Shown here in pieces: positions 31,865-39,734 of a stretch of 64,000 bases of DNA (its first letter is position 1; each line of letters begins with the position of its first letter). The DNA comes from Glycomyces artemisiae (GTDB lineage Bacteria; Actinomycetota; Actinomycetes; Mycobacteriales; Micromonosporaceae). The position numbers and the translations under genes were made by a program. Location: assembly GCF_003002955.1 (NCBI RefSeq), contig NZ_PVTJ01000009.1, forward strand, positions 62,001 to 126,000, given 5' to 3'. Under the pieces are notes generated by a model. It did no database searches. It worked only from the letters and a program-made list of their open reading frames with translations, and was not told the DNA's origin.

Positions 31865-32874
31865 CGGGTCGTGTCCTCCGGGGTGCTGGTGTAGCCGCGG
31901 GCGGCGCGGGCCTCGGCGAGGTCGGTGCGGATCGCGTCGAGGGCGTCGAGCGCCCACGCCGAGCTCGCGGGGTTCGCGTGGTCGATGCGGATGCTGGCGG
32001 TGAGGACCGTGCCGCGGCCGCCGGGCATGGTGGGGATGCCGGTCTCGGTCTTCCACTCGACGCGCCAGGCGTGGAACTTGGCGCGGGTGCGCTTGCGGCG
32101 CTTGACGTCGACGCGCACGAGCTGGAGCGCGATCCGGTGGCGGTCGCCTTCCGGCATGACGAGCACGCTCGCGACAGGGTCGCCGATGTCCTCGGACGGG
32201 TAGTGCTTCTCGCCGAGGAGGAGGTCCAGGGGCCGCCAGCGCACCGACCCAGCCCGCCACCTGGAGGTGAGGCGGTTGTCGTCCCGGTCGGCCCACAGCT
32301 TCCAGTAGATGCGGCTGTAGTACGCGGACACCTCGATGACCTTCGACTCGTAGCCGGTCGGGTTGAGGCGGCGCTGGATGCCGCGGCCGAACTCGCCGGT
32401 GGACCAGTAGATCCCGAAGAGTCGCCACAGGGAGAGGTGACCGCCGAGCGCGTTCTCGGAGCCGCGGTTGCCGACCTTGAACTCGGCGCTGAAGCCGCGG
32501 CCGGCGCCGCCGATGAGGACCTGTGTGTGGAACTCGAAGACGGGCTCGGGCCAGGGCCCGGGGTTGGTTTCGCCGGGGGCGGCTTCGCGGATGTCGCCGG
32601 GTTTCGGGTAGGGCTCGCCGATGTCCCATCCGGTGGCGTGGAGGCGGCCCTGGGGTTCGGGGCGGGTGTCGCACCGGTCGCAGACGACCCAGCGGGAGAG
32701 GTGCCCGGGCTGGCCGACGGTCCCGGTGCCGTCGATGACGGGCTTGTGGCCGCGCAGGCGGCAGCGGAGGACGGGGCGGGGGACGTCGAAGACGGTGATG
32801 CCGCGGTTGAGCAGCCCCTCGGGGCGGCCGTCCCTGCGGCGCCGCTCCTTGTAGTCGATGTTGAGCACTCGCAT
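31861..32874 (-). CDS. Hypothetical protein
   Basis: The 337-aa protein has an N-terminal part with CDRCD (near 66), then a long beta-rich region (about 105-270) with EFHTQVLIGGAGRGFSAEFKVG and GYESKVIEVSAYYSRIYWKLWADRDD, and RVEWKTETGIPTMPGGRGTVLTAS near the end. It starts at an ATG with a GGAAGGACAACGACC lead. No match to a known fold. It lies after rtcB in the same direction, separated by a hairpin (32,899-32,923). Confidence 0.5.
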   Translation of the reverse strand: MRVLNIDYKERRRRDGRPEGLLNRGITVFDVPRPVLRCRLRGHKPVIDGTGTVGQPGHLSRWVVCDRCDTRPEPQGRLHATGWDIGEPYPKPGDIREAAPGETNPGPWPEPVFEFHTQVLIGGAGRGFSAEFKVGNRGSENALGGHLSLWRLFGIYWSTGEFGRGIQRRLNPTGYESKVIEVSAYYSRIYWKLWADRDDNRLTSRWRAGSVRWRPLDLLLGEKHYPSEDIGDPVASVLVMPEGDRHRIALQLVRVDVKRRKRTRAKFHAWRVEWKTETGIPTMPGGRGTVLTASIRIDHANPASSAWALDALDAIRTDLAEARAARGYTSTPEDTTR

Positions 32875-32898
32875 GGTCGTTGTCCTTCCTGGTCGGGG

Positions 32899-32923
32899 CC
32901 CGGCCCCGGTGTGCGGGGCCGGG
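32899..32923 (-). terminator. Hairpin between rtcB and the next gene
   Basis: CCCGGCCCC (32,899-32,907) pairs with GGGGCCGGG (32,915-32,923) over a 7-nt loop, in the 60-bp gap after the rtcB stop. It has no U-run. It may weaken read-through to the genes downstream or act as a 3'-end barrier. Confidence 0.45.
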
Positions 32924-32933
32924 TCGGGGCGGG

Positions 32934-34103
32934 CTATTCGCCCTTGACGTTGACGATCTGGCGGAGGGTGTGTCGGACCTCGACGAGATCGGCGGCGTCG
33001 GCCATGACCTGGTCGATGTCCTTGTAGGCGGCGGGGATCTCGTCCAGGAGCGCCGCCGAGCCCGACCATTCGATGCCCTCCATGGACTCCTGGAGCTGCT
33101 CGACGGTGAAGGCCCGCTCCGCGGCGCGGCGCCCGTACTCGCGGCCCGCGCCGTGAGGGGCCGTGCACATCGCGGCCCGGTTGCCCTTCCCGGACACGAC
33201 GTAGGAGGCGGTGCCCATGGAGCCGGGGATGAGCCCGGGGACGCCTGTGTGCGCGTCGATGGCGCCCTTGCGCGACAGCCACACGTCCTTCCCGTCGACG
33301 CGTTCGCGCGCGGTGTAGTTGTGGTGGCAGGAGATCAAGGACGAGGCGACCACGTGCCCGTCGACCCAGGACTCGAAGCAGGCGCGCATGCGGCGCATCA
33401 TCTCGGCCCTGTTCTCCCGGGCGAAGTCTTGCGCCCACATCATCTGGTTGATGTAGTCGGAGAACTCCGGGTCGCCCTCGACGAGGTACGCGAGGTCGGG
33501 GTCCGGGAGGGAGATCCAGCGCCGTTCGCAGAGCTTCCGCGCGATCTTGATGTGCCGCTGCGCGATCCGGTTCCCGACGCCGCGGCTCCCGGAGTGGAGG
33601 AACAGCCAGACCCGGCCCGTTTCGTCCACTGTGACCTCCTGGAAGTGGTTGCCCGATCCCAAGGTGCCCAACTGGAGTCGCCAGTTCTCGGCGTACTCGC
33701 CGGGGTCGAAGCCCTTGGCACGGGCGAGCGCTTCGAGCCGCGCGCACGCCTGCTCCGCGGAGGCGGTGAGCGTCTCGTTGTACTGCCCGGCCGACAGGGG
33801 CGTCGCCGCCTCCAGAGCGATGCGCAGCGCCGCGAGGTCGCGGCCCGCGAGGTCGTCGAGCGTGTACTGCGTGCGCAGGGCGTTCATGCCGCAGCCGATG
33901 TCCACGCCGACCGCGGCGGGCATGATCGCCCGCTCGGTTGGGATCACGGAACCGACCGTGGCGCCCTTGCCGAGGTGGGCGTCGGGCATGAGGACCATGC
34001 GCGGCACGAACGGCATCGACGACGTCGTCTTCGCCTGCGCGAGGGTCTGCTCGTCGATGATCGAGGCGTACGACAGGAGCTTCGGGTTGATGCGCTCAGG
34101 CAT
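32934..34103 (-). CDS. rtcB: RNA-splicing ligase RtcB
   Basis: The 389-aa enzyme seals RNA ends (3'-phosphate or 2',3'-cyclic phosphate to 5'-OH) using GTP and metal. The typical RtcB blocks are all present: MPDAHLGKGATVG (39-51), AVGVDIGCGM (64-73, catalytic Cys71), GSGNHF, HSGSRGVGNRI, SCHHNY, RKGAI, PGSMG and HGAGR with guanylylated His near 317. It is a little shorter than bacterial RtcB (about 400-480). It is encoded by the phage, with no archease nearby. It may mend host or phage tRNAs cut by anticodon-nuclease defences. Confidence 0.93.
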   Translation of the reverse strand: MPERINPKLLSYASIIDEQTLAQAKTTSSMPFVPRMVLMPDAHLGKGATVGSVIPTERAIMPAAVGVDIGCGMNALRTQYTLDDLAGRDLAALRIALEAATPLSAGQYNETLTASAEQACARLEALARAKGFDPGEYAENWRLQLGTLGSGNHFQEVTVDETGRVWLFLHSGSRGVGNRIAQRHIKIARKLCERRWISLPDPDLAYLVEGDPEFSDYINQMMWAQDFARENRAEMMRRMRACFESWVDGHVVASSLISCHHNYTARERVDGKDVWLSRKGAIDAHTGVPGLIPGSMGTASYVVSGKGNRAAMCTAPHGAGREYGRRAAERAFTVEQLQESMEGIEWSGSAALLDEIPAAYKDIDQVMADAADLVEVRHTLRQIVNVKGE

Positions 34104-34413
34104 GGGAGTCCTTCCGGGACGTGATCGATTGCTGAGGTTCGGGTGATGCGGTGCGCCGGGGAGGGAGTCGGTCCCCGCCGCCAGACGGCGCCGGGCGGGA
34201 CGGGTCAGGCCACATGGCGAGCCCGCCGTCTGGGGCCCGGTAGATCTCAGGCGCCCGCGAGGGCCGGTCGGATTCGACGGCGGGCCTCGGGGCGCGGCCC
34301 GTCCACGCGTCGTGCACGAACTCGTGATCCCCGACGCCCGCGGCGTAGCGGACGCCGTGGCCCTCCTCGGGGTGCTCGCACAGCGCACACCGGCCGCTGG
34401 TCGGTTCGGCCAT
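34096..34413 (-). CDS. Small protein upstream of rtcB
   Basis: The 105-aa protein has CALCEHPEEGHGVRYAAGVGDHEFVHDAW near the N-terminus, a CxxC-xH-type knuckle, then a disordered Pro/Arg/Ser-rich half. Its end overlaps the rtcB start by 8 bp, so translation is linked. A link to RNA repair is possible only by this placement. Confidence 0.5.
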   Translation of the reverse strand: MAEPTSGRCALCEHPEEGHGVRYAAGVGDHEFVHDAWTGRAPRPAVESDRPSRAPEIYRAPDGGLAMWPDPSRPAPSGGGDRLPPRRTASPEPQQSITSRKDSHA

Positions 34414-34415
34414 CG

Positions 34416-35087
34416 TCAGGCTCCTTCCTGCGCGGGCGGCGGGCAGTCGGCACAGGGCCGCTCGACCGCGGCGAGCCGGATTCCGCCGCCGCGGCCGTCG
34501 TGGAGGGGCTTGCGGCACTTGGGGCACAGGTCCCCGGCGGCGGCGAGGTCGGCGAGGAGGGTTCTCGCGCAGGCGCGGTAGCTCTCGTAGATCGTCTGCT
34601 TGCGTGCCCGCTCGTAGAGGTTGCTGTCGAGGTTGATCTCGGCGATCTTTTCGTCGGTGAGGTTCCAGCGCTTGATGGCCGCATACACGACGGCGAGGAG
34701 CCTGCGGGCACGGACCACCTCGGAGAGGAGCGCGGCCTCCTCCTCTATGTCGAGGATCGACGCGAGTTCACCGATCCGCCAGTGCTCCTCGGCCAGTTCG
34801 AGGTACGAGGCGAGGACTGCGTCGGGAAGCGACCCGGTCGCGAGCGGCTTGCGTTCTCCGATCCTGTCGATGATCCCGTCGATCTTCATGGTGAGGTCGG
34901 CGTTCAGATGCGCAACCGGGGCGAGAGCGCCGGCCCGCTCGTAGGAGAGCGTGAAGCCGCCGTCGGCCAGGCGCTCCGCCACGATCCCAGAGTCGAAGCG
35001 GCAGGTCTCCCCGGCCGCCAGCGCGGTGAGGGCGGCGCGGGCGGGGAGGTCGAAGACGAAGCGGCTGTGGGGCTGCTCAGCGCTCAT
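34416..35087 (-). CDS. Hypothetical protein with C-terminal zinc site
   Basis: The 223-aa protein has a long helical centre (DAVLASYLELAEEHWRIGELASIL, then EAALLSEVVRARRLLAVVYAAIKRW) and a C-terminal LCPKCRKPLHDG with CADCPPP as a possible four-Cys ribbon. The start at 35,087 has AGGAGG upstream. It overlaps the next gene by 11 bp. Unknown family. Confidence 0.5.
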   Translation of the reverse strand: MSAEQPHSRFVFDLPARAALTALAAGETCRFDSGIVAERLADGGFTLSYERAGALAPVAHLNADLTMKIDGIIDRIGERKPLATGSLPDAVLASYLELAEEHWRIGELASILDIEEEAALLSEVVRARRLLAVVYAAIKRWNLTDEKIAEINLDSNLYERARKQTIYESYRACARTLLADLAAAGDLCPKCRKPLHDGRGGGIRLAAVERPCADCPPPAQEGA

Positions 35088-35460
35088 CGGGCTCCTCCTG
35101 ATCGGAGATGACGAGCGCCGCGGCGGCGTCGAGGTTGTGGGCTTCGATCGCCCGGAGGTAAGCGCTGAGGTTCTTACGCGGCAGCTCCCCGCAGCCGGGG
35201 CCCTCGCCGATCGTGACGGTCTTCTCAGCCCACCCGTACCAGACTTGGAACTGGTCGTCGGCGATGCCGCACGAGGAGCCGAGCGCGTCAGCGTGCGCGA
35301 TGAGGGCGTTGACCTCCATCGGGTGCCTACCACGCCCGGTGAACTCGGTGTGGATCTCCTCGCGGGTGCCGACGAACGTGAACGCGTCGACGATCGTCGA
35401 GTAGATCCCGTACAGGTCCTCGGACTCGTCCGGGCTGGCTTTGAGCACGTAGCTAGGCAT
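35077..35460 (-). CDS. Hypothetical protein
   Basis: The 127-aa protein opens YVLKASPDESEDLYGIYSTIVDAFTFVGTREEIHTE, then QFQVWYGWAEKTVTIGEGPGCGE and NLSAYLRAIEAHNLDAAAALVISDQE. It is acidic with alternating strands and helices and may be a single compact domain. No motif indicates a function. Its ATG overlaps the preceding gene by 8 bp. Confidence 0.5.
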   Translation of the reverse strand: MPSYVLKASPDESEDLYGIYSTIVDAFTFVGTREEIHTEFTGRGRHPMEVNALIAHADALGSSCGIADDQFQVWYGWAEKTVTIGEGPGCGELPRKNLSAYLRAIEAHNLDAAAALVISDQEEPDER

Positions 35461-36112
35461 CGGGCTTGCCTCCGTCGGCGTCGTCGAGGAGCCCGAGCCA
35501 GTCGAGAGCGCCGACGATCTCGGCAATGGTCGGGTCCCAGAGCTCGGCGTGCGCCATGCGGTGCACGGTCTCGGTCGGCTGCTCGGTGCCGTTGATGCGG
35601 ATCTGCCACGACGGGCCGGTGCCGCCGTTCGCGCGCGTCGGCCAGTGCCGGACCTCGACCCAGCGGCGCCCCTGAGCCCACGGCTTGGCGGGGTCGGGGT
35701 TCTCGTTGGGTTCCCACACCTGGTGGATGGTGCGGGTCGCGTCGCCGTCCGAGCGGTACCGGGACAGGTGCAGGCCGCGGCGGTGCGCGAGCCGCAGCAG
35801 GTCCCGGAGCGTCCACGCGGAGCGGTCCGTCCGGGCGGCCTCGATCTTCGCGGCTAGTGCGGCGCATGCCGACTGGGACTGTTCCAGCTCGGCGCGGAGA
35901 CCGCGTGTCACGCGGGCGGCTTCGGCCCACGCCCCGCCGCTGGCATCGATGAGGCCCACAGCGTTGGAGCGGCGCCGCTTCACCTCGGCAAGCAGGCGGC
36001 GGACCAGATCGACCACGGCCGCGCCGTCAAGTCCGGTCAGATGGTTGCCGTCAACGAATGCCTGGGCCTCCGCCAGTGCTTCGTCGGTCATCGGGTCGGT
36101 CTGCTCAGCCAC
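35453..36112 (-). CDS. Hypothetical coiled-coil protein
   Basis: The GTG at 36,112 was chosen because GGAGG stands 5 bp before it; the ATG at 36,091 would shorten it by 7 residues. The 219-aa protein has a helical N-terminal half (VVDLVRRLLAEVKRRRS, LRAELEQSQSACAALAAKIEAARTD) and a strand-rich half with IHQVWEPNENPDPAKPW and WQIRINGTEQPTETVHRMAHAELWD. No family is recognised. It overlaps both neighbours by 8 bp. Confidence 0.5.
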   Translation of the reverse strand: MAEQTDPMTDEALAEAQAFVDGNHLTGLDGAAVVDLVRRLLAEVKRRRSNAVGLIDASGGAWAEAARVTRGLRAELEQSQSACAALAAKIEAARTDRSAWTLRDLLRLAHRRGLHLSRYRSDGDATRTIHQVWEPNENPDPAKPWAQGRRWVEVRHWPTRANGGTGPSWQIRINGTEQPTETVHRMAHAELWDPTIAEIVGALDWLGLLDDADGGKPDA

Positions 36113-37055
36113 GGTCGCCTCCGTTGCCCGCGCCGGAGCGGCGGTCGATCGCTTCGACCCACGTCGCCGCCACCGCAGCCACCTGGACCAGCTCCGCGCG
36201 TTGCGCCTCCGGGTCCTTCTCGGCGAGTGCTTCGTAGACCTCTTCGAGGAGAATCCCGTCCCAGGCAGTGCACGACGCCACTTCGGGGTCGCGGTTCTTG
36301 ACCTCGCAGCCGTCCTTGGCCCGGCGGGTGTTGATCTGCTTCCACCGGTCAGCGCGGAAGGCGTATTCGTTGCGCGCCACGCTCGGGAAGTCGTGCGGGT
36401 CGAGGTCGGGGTGGTTCTGCTCGCCGAACTTCTTGTGCTGCGCGTCCTGCTCGGCCGCGATCTCCGTGAGCACCCCGCCGGAGGCGAGGGTCGCCTTCGC
36501 GTCTCGCGCAGCGCGGATGACGCGGTCGCCTCCGTCGATGCGGTGGTCGGCGAGCTCGCCGATGAGGCCGCGGGCCTTGTCATCGGGGAGGTTGAGGGGG
36601 CCGCGCAGGAACTTGTAGTACCGCTCGTCGAGGCGGGCGGTCGCGGCGGCGCGGTGCACGGCGGCCGCGTGGTCGCGGGCGTCAGCGGCGGTGACCTGGG
36701 TGAAGGGGCGGTGGTTGACGTCGAAGCGGACCTGCGGGGTGCGGTCGCTGGCGGCGACGAGCGGCACCACCTTCAAGCCCACGTACGCGGCGATCCCGTC
36801 CCAGTCGGCGTCCATGAGCTCGCCGACGGTCGGCAGCGCGTTCCCGTCGGGGATGCCGAGGGTCGTGAACTGGTCGATGACCGCCGCGGCGTACTCGGCG
36901 AGCGCGGCGACCTTGTGGACGGCTTTCGTGTAGGTGGCGGCGGCGAACGTGTCGAGGCCGATGGAGATGTCGTGGCCGTAGTGGATGCCGACGCCGTAGG
37001 TGCCGTCGGTGAAGCGGTCGACGGAGACGGTGGTGGACTTCGGGTCGAGGTTCAT
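36105..37055 (-). CDS. MazG-like nucleotide pyrophosphohydrolase domain protein
   Basis: The 316-aa protein has a new N-terminal half (beta-rich, then helical) and a C-terminal part like the actinobacterial NTP-PPase-type proteins: EIAAEQDAQHKKFGEQNHPDLDPHDF, then AWDGILLEEVYEALAEKDPEAQRAELVQVAAVAATWVEAIDRR. EEVYE and ELVQ take the place of the EExxE and ExxD metal sites of MazG, with Gln instead of Asp, so activity is uncertain. Phage MazG proteins change the nucleotide or alarmone pool. Confidence 0.65.
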   Translation of the reverse strand: MNLDPKSTTVSVDRFTDGTYGVGIHYGHDISIGLDTFAAATYTKAVHKVAALAEYAAAVIDQFTTLGIPDGNALPTVGELMDADWDGIAAYVGLKVVPLVAASDRTPQVRFDVNHRPFTQVTAADARDHAAAVHRAAATARLDERYYKFLRGPLNLPDDKARGLIGELADHRIDGGDRVIRAARDAKATLASGGVLTEIAAEQDAQHKKFGEQNHPDLDPHDFPSVARNEYAFRADRWKQINTRRAKDGCEVKNRDPEVASCTAWDGILLEEVYEALAEKDPEAQRAELVQVAAVAATWVEAIDRRSGAGNGGDRG

Positions 37056-37075
37056 GGTGTCCCTCTCGGGTTGGT

Positions 37076-37101
37076 GGCGGCCCCGCGCTGGCGGGGCCGC
37101 C
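37076..37101 (-). terminator. Perfect hairpin upstream of the MazG-like start, after the 142-aa gene's leader
   Basis: GGCGGCCCCGC (37,076-37,086) and GCGGGGCCGCC (37,091-37,101) form an 11-bp stem with a 4-nt loop in the 53-bp gap between the 142-aa gene (stop at 37,109) and the MazG-like gene. With no U-run it may be an attenuator or processing site. Confidence 0.5.
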
Positions 37102-37108
37102 GGGACGG

Positions 37109-37537
37109 TTAGTCGCTGGGTTCGCCGCGGGTGGCGGCGAGGTGGGCCATGAGGACGTGGTTTGGGACCTTCTCGCGGCAGTCGGGGCCGATGCCGAGGA
37201 TCTTGGAGGCCCCGTCGGTGAGGGCCCGCCCACACACGCAGCAGTGCGCGGTCTTCGCGGCGAAGTGGCGCTGCGCGGCGACCGGGTCGGCGGCGATCGC
37301 GTCCTTCACGCGGCGGGCCCAGGCGGTCCACGTGTCGAAGTAGTCGCGCATCCACGCGATGTACTCGTCAGTCCCGGGCTTCCCGGGCGCGTCCTTGCGC
37401 AGCGGCCGGTCCGGCCCGTACCAGGCTTTCGCCGGGTGCGGGTGCATGCCGTCGTCCTTGACCCGCCAGCACGTCATGGTGGCGGCGTTGTCGGGATCGG
37501 GGACGGCGTAGTAGCCGTCGGCCAGGCGCTCAGCCAC
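37109..37537 (-). CDS. DUF6011-type zinc protein
   Basis: The 142-aa protein starts at a GTG and ends with HCCVCGRALTDGASKILGIGPDCREK, the pattern of DUF6011 (CxxCGxxL...S...GIGPxCxxK), a short metal-binding domain frequent in actinophages. The first half (about 1-85) is a strand-helix unit with WRVKDDGMHPHPAKAWYGPD. Function of the family is unknown. The stop lies 8 bp from the hairpin that separates it from the MazG-like gene. Confidence 0.65.
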   Translation of the reverse strand: MAERLADGYYAVPDPDNAATMTCWRVKDDGMHPHPAKAWYGPDRPLRKDAPGKPGTDEYIAWMRDYFDTWTAWARRVKDAIAADPVAAQRHFAAKTAHCCVCGRALTDGASKILGIGPDCREKVPNHVLMAHLAATRGEPSD

Positions 37538-37682
37538 GATCGGCCTCCTCAGCGGGCTCGGGGGCGGCCGCGAGTCGGACCCTCCGCAGGGCCTCGGCGT
37601 AAGGCAGGTGCTCCTCGGCCGCAAGCGCGCGGGCGCGCTTCCTCTCGCCCTGGGAGGTAGATCGCTTCTTGGGCTTGCTCAT
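37530..37682 (-). CDS. Short basic protein
   Basis: The 50-aa protein opens MSKPKKRSTSQGERKRARAL and continues with helix LPYAEALRRVRLAAAPEP. It overlaps genes on both sides by 4-8 bp with an AAGGAG site. It is likely a small nucleic-acid-binding protein. No family is recognised. Confidence 0.5.
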   Translation of the reverse strand: MSKPKKRSTSQGERKRARALAAEEHLPYAEALRRVRLAAAPEPAEEADRG

Positions 37683-37960
37683 CGGGGTTCTCCTTCCCGC
37701 TCCGCCAGGCCGCCGGTCTGCTGGTCGATCTCCAGTCCGAGGGTTTCGGCCAGCTCCCGGCGCGCCTCGGCGTGCCCGGTCCAGCGGTGGTAGTCGGCCA
37801 TGTCCTCGGTGGAGTACTGGCGCAGCACCCCGACGAACTCGCGGCGGGCGTGGATGAAGTCGTGGACCTTGGCGAGCTGCGCGGTCAGGTTGCGGATCTG
37901 GTCCTGCGCGGCAAGGTTCTCGTCGAGCGCTTCGGCGAGCATGTGGAAGTCGGTACTCAT
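37679..37960 (-). CDS. Helical protein
   Basis: This 93-aa protein is mostly helix (MLAEALDENLAAQDQIRNL, AQLAKVHDFIHARREFV, then HAEARRELAETLGLEID) with coiled-coil features in its first half. It overlaps neighbours by 4 bp each way. Its function is unknown. Confidence 0.5.
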   Translation of the reverse strand: MSTDFHMLAEALDENLAAQDQIRNLTAQLAKVHDFIHARREFVGVLRQYSTEDMADYHRWTGHAEARRELAETLGLEIDQQTGGLAEREGEPR

Positions 37961-38220
37961 CGGGCACCAACCTCGGAGTCGATCCGCTCGACAGTCACCC
38001 GGAACCGTTCGCGCAGGTCCGCGTCGGGATCCGAATCCTCGTCCTCGCCGAGGGTCGGATTGAGCGTGACCGTGGCGGCGTTCGGGACCGGGCCGTCGAC
38101 GCGATCGAGCTTGACGTTTACCCAGGCGTCGAGGTCGCGGTCCCAGTCGCCGCTGCGGTCGAGCAGCAGCTCCAGGATGTTCTCGGTGTTGAAGCGGTAG
38201 CGGGTTGGTCCGGCGGTCAT
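37957..38220 (-). CDS. Hypothetical acidic protein
   Basis: The 87-aa protein has RYRFNTENILELLLDRSGDWDRDLDAWVNVKLDRVDG and then acidic segment GEDEDSDPDADLRERFRVTVERID. It overlaps the neighbouring genes by ATGA. Its sequence does not suggest a specific role. Confidence 0.5.
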   Translation of the reverse strand: MTAGPTRYRFNTENILELLLDRSGDWDRDLDAWVNVKLDRVDGPVPNAATVTLNPTLGEDEDSDPDADLRERFRVTVERIDSEVGAR

Positions 38221-38363
38221 TGCTGCTCCTTAGAGGTGGGACGGGACGGGTTGAGGTGCTCGGGAGGCGGTGCCTCGCCGCGGGAGGCCCGGCGTTGGAG
38301 AGTCGCCTCCCACAGGGCCGCCAGCGCGGTGTGGAGGGTGCCGCGGATGGGTTCGGGTTGCAT
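38217..38363 (-). CDS. Short protein between helicase and early gene cluster
   Basis: The 48-aa protein (MQPEPIRGTLHTALAALW to TSKEQQ) starts 3 bp after the dnaB-type stop and its TGA overlaps the next start (ATGA). Third positions are G/C and the last residues encode AAGGAG, the ribosome site of the next gene. It is probably real, but short and without known family. Confidence 0.5.
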   Translation of the reverse strand: MQPEPIRGTLHTALAALWEATLQRRASRGEAPPPEHLNPSRPTSKEQQ

Positions 38364-38366
38364 CGG

Positions 38367-39734
38367 CTAGTCCGGGTGGTAGTCGACGAAGCGGGACAGG
38401 TGGAGTTGCGCGATGGCGGTGACGGTGTCGGTGGCGCCGTGGCGGTTCTTCGCGAAGTTGAATTCGGCCTCGGCGCCTTTGGGGGATTCCTTGTCGTAGT
38501 GGCCCTCGCGGTGGAGGAGGATGATGACGTCGGCGTCCTGCTCCAGGGATCCGCTCTCGCGGAGGTCGGACGGGTAGGGGCGCTTGTCGGCGCGCTGTTC
38601 GGGGCCGCGGTTGAGCTGGGCGGCGACGACTACGGGCACGCCGATCTCTTTCGCGAGGAGCTTGAGGTCGCGGGAGATGTCGCCGACTTCCTCGGTGCGG
38701 TTCTGGGTCTTGCGGCCGGACTTCATGAGCTGGAGGTAGTCGATGACGACGAGGTCGAGGCCGTGTTCCTGCTGGATGCGGCGGGCGCGGGCGCGGATCG
38801 TGGCGACCGTGGAGACCGCGTTGTCGTCCAGGTAGAGGCGGGCCTTGTGGAGCCGGTCGAAGCCCTCCATGAGCCGGGTCATCTCTGCGGGGGTCATCTC
38901 CCCGGACTTGAGCGTGTCCATGTCGAGGCGGGTCTCGGCAGCGGCGATGCGCAGCCCGAGCTCCTCGACGCTCATCTCCAGGGAGAACACGGCGACCGCT
39001 TTGCGGTCCTTGAACGCGGCGCGTCGGACGATGTCGATGCAGTACACCGACTTGCCGATCCCGGGCCGGCCCGCGACGAGGATGAGCTCTCCGGGTTTGA
39101 ACCCGCCGGAGGTGAGCTCGTCGCCTTCCTGGAGTCCGGTGGAGATCCCGCCGTACACGGTGCCGTTCTCGATGGTCTCCAGCAGCCGCGCCGTCAGGTC
39201 GTCCCAGGAGACCGCGGTGGAGCGGGCCCGCACGTCCACGGTGGCCTCGTGGAGGGTCTTCTGCGCGAGGTCGACCAGGTCCGCGACGTCGCGGCCGCCC
39301 TGGCCGCCGCCGAACCCGTACTGGACGATCTGCGTCCCGGCCTCGATCAGGCGCCGGAGCTGCGCGCGCTCGGCGACGATCCGGGCGTACCAGGCGGCGT
39401 TCGCTGCGGTCGGCACCGCGTGCAGCAGGTCGTGCACGTACGGGCCGCCGCCGACCTTCACGAGGTCGCCGTCGTCCATCAGCCGCGCCACCACGGACAC
39501 GGCGTCGACCGGGATCCGATTGGCGTCCATGTCGACGATCGCGTCGAAGATCAGCCCGTGCCGCGGCTGGTAGAAGTCGGCGGCGGTGATGACGTCGACG
39601 ACGTCGCCGATCGCGTCGCGGCTCATGAGCATCCCGCCGAGGACCGACTGCTCGGCCATGAGGTCGTGCGGGGCGGTACGGCGCTCGAACGGGTCGCCGT
39701 CGACAGCATCCGGGCGTGCTTCCAGGTCGGTCAT
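38367..39734 (-). CDS. dnaB: DnaB-like replicative helicase
   Basis: The 455-aa protein (family about 450-470) unwinds DNA at the replication fork as a hexamer. The N-terminal domain has LMAEQSVLGGMLMSRDAIGDV (about 25-45). The RecA-like domain has AGRPGIGKS (221-229, Walker A), SLEMS, LDLVVIDYLQLM (Walker B), and LRESGSLEQDADVIILLHR and FNFAKNRHG near the end. It overlaps the initiator gene by ATGA, matching a lambda O/P-like pair in which the initiator loads helicase. Confidence 0.94.
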   Translation of the reverse strand: MTDLEARPDAVDGDPFERRTAPHDLMAEQSVLGGMLMSRDAIGDVVDVITAADFYQPRHGLIFDAIVDMDANRIPVDAVSVVARLMDDGDLVKVGGGPYVHDLLHAVPTAANAAWYARIVAERAQLRRLIEAGTQIVQYGFGGGQGGRDVADLVDLAQKTLHEATVDVRARSTAVSWDDLTARLLETIENGTVYGGISTGLQEGDELTSGGFKPGELILVAGRPGIGKSVYCIDIVRRAAFKDRKAVAVFSLEMSVEELGLRIAAAETRLDMDTLKSGEMTPAEMTRLMEGFDRLHKARLYLDDNAVSTVATIRARARRIQQEHGLDLVVIDYLQLMKSGRKTQNRTEEVGDISRDLKLLAKEIGVPVVVAAQLNRGPEQRADKRPYPSDLRESGSLEQDADVIILLHREGHYDKESPKGAEAEFNFAKNRHGATDTVTAIAQLHLSRFVDYHPD

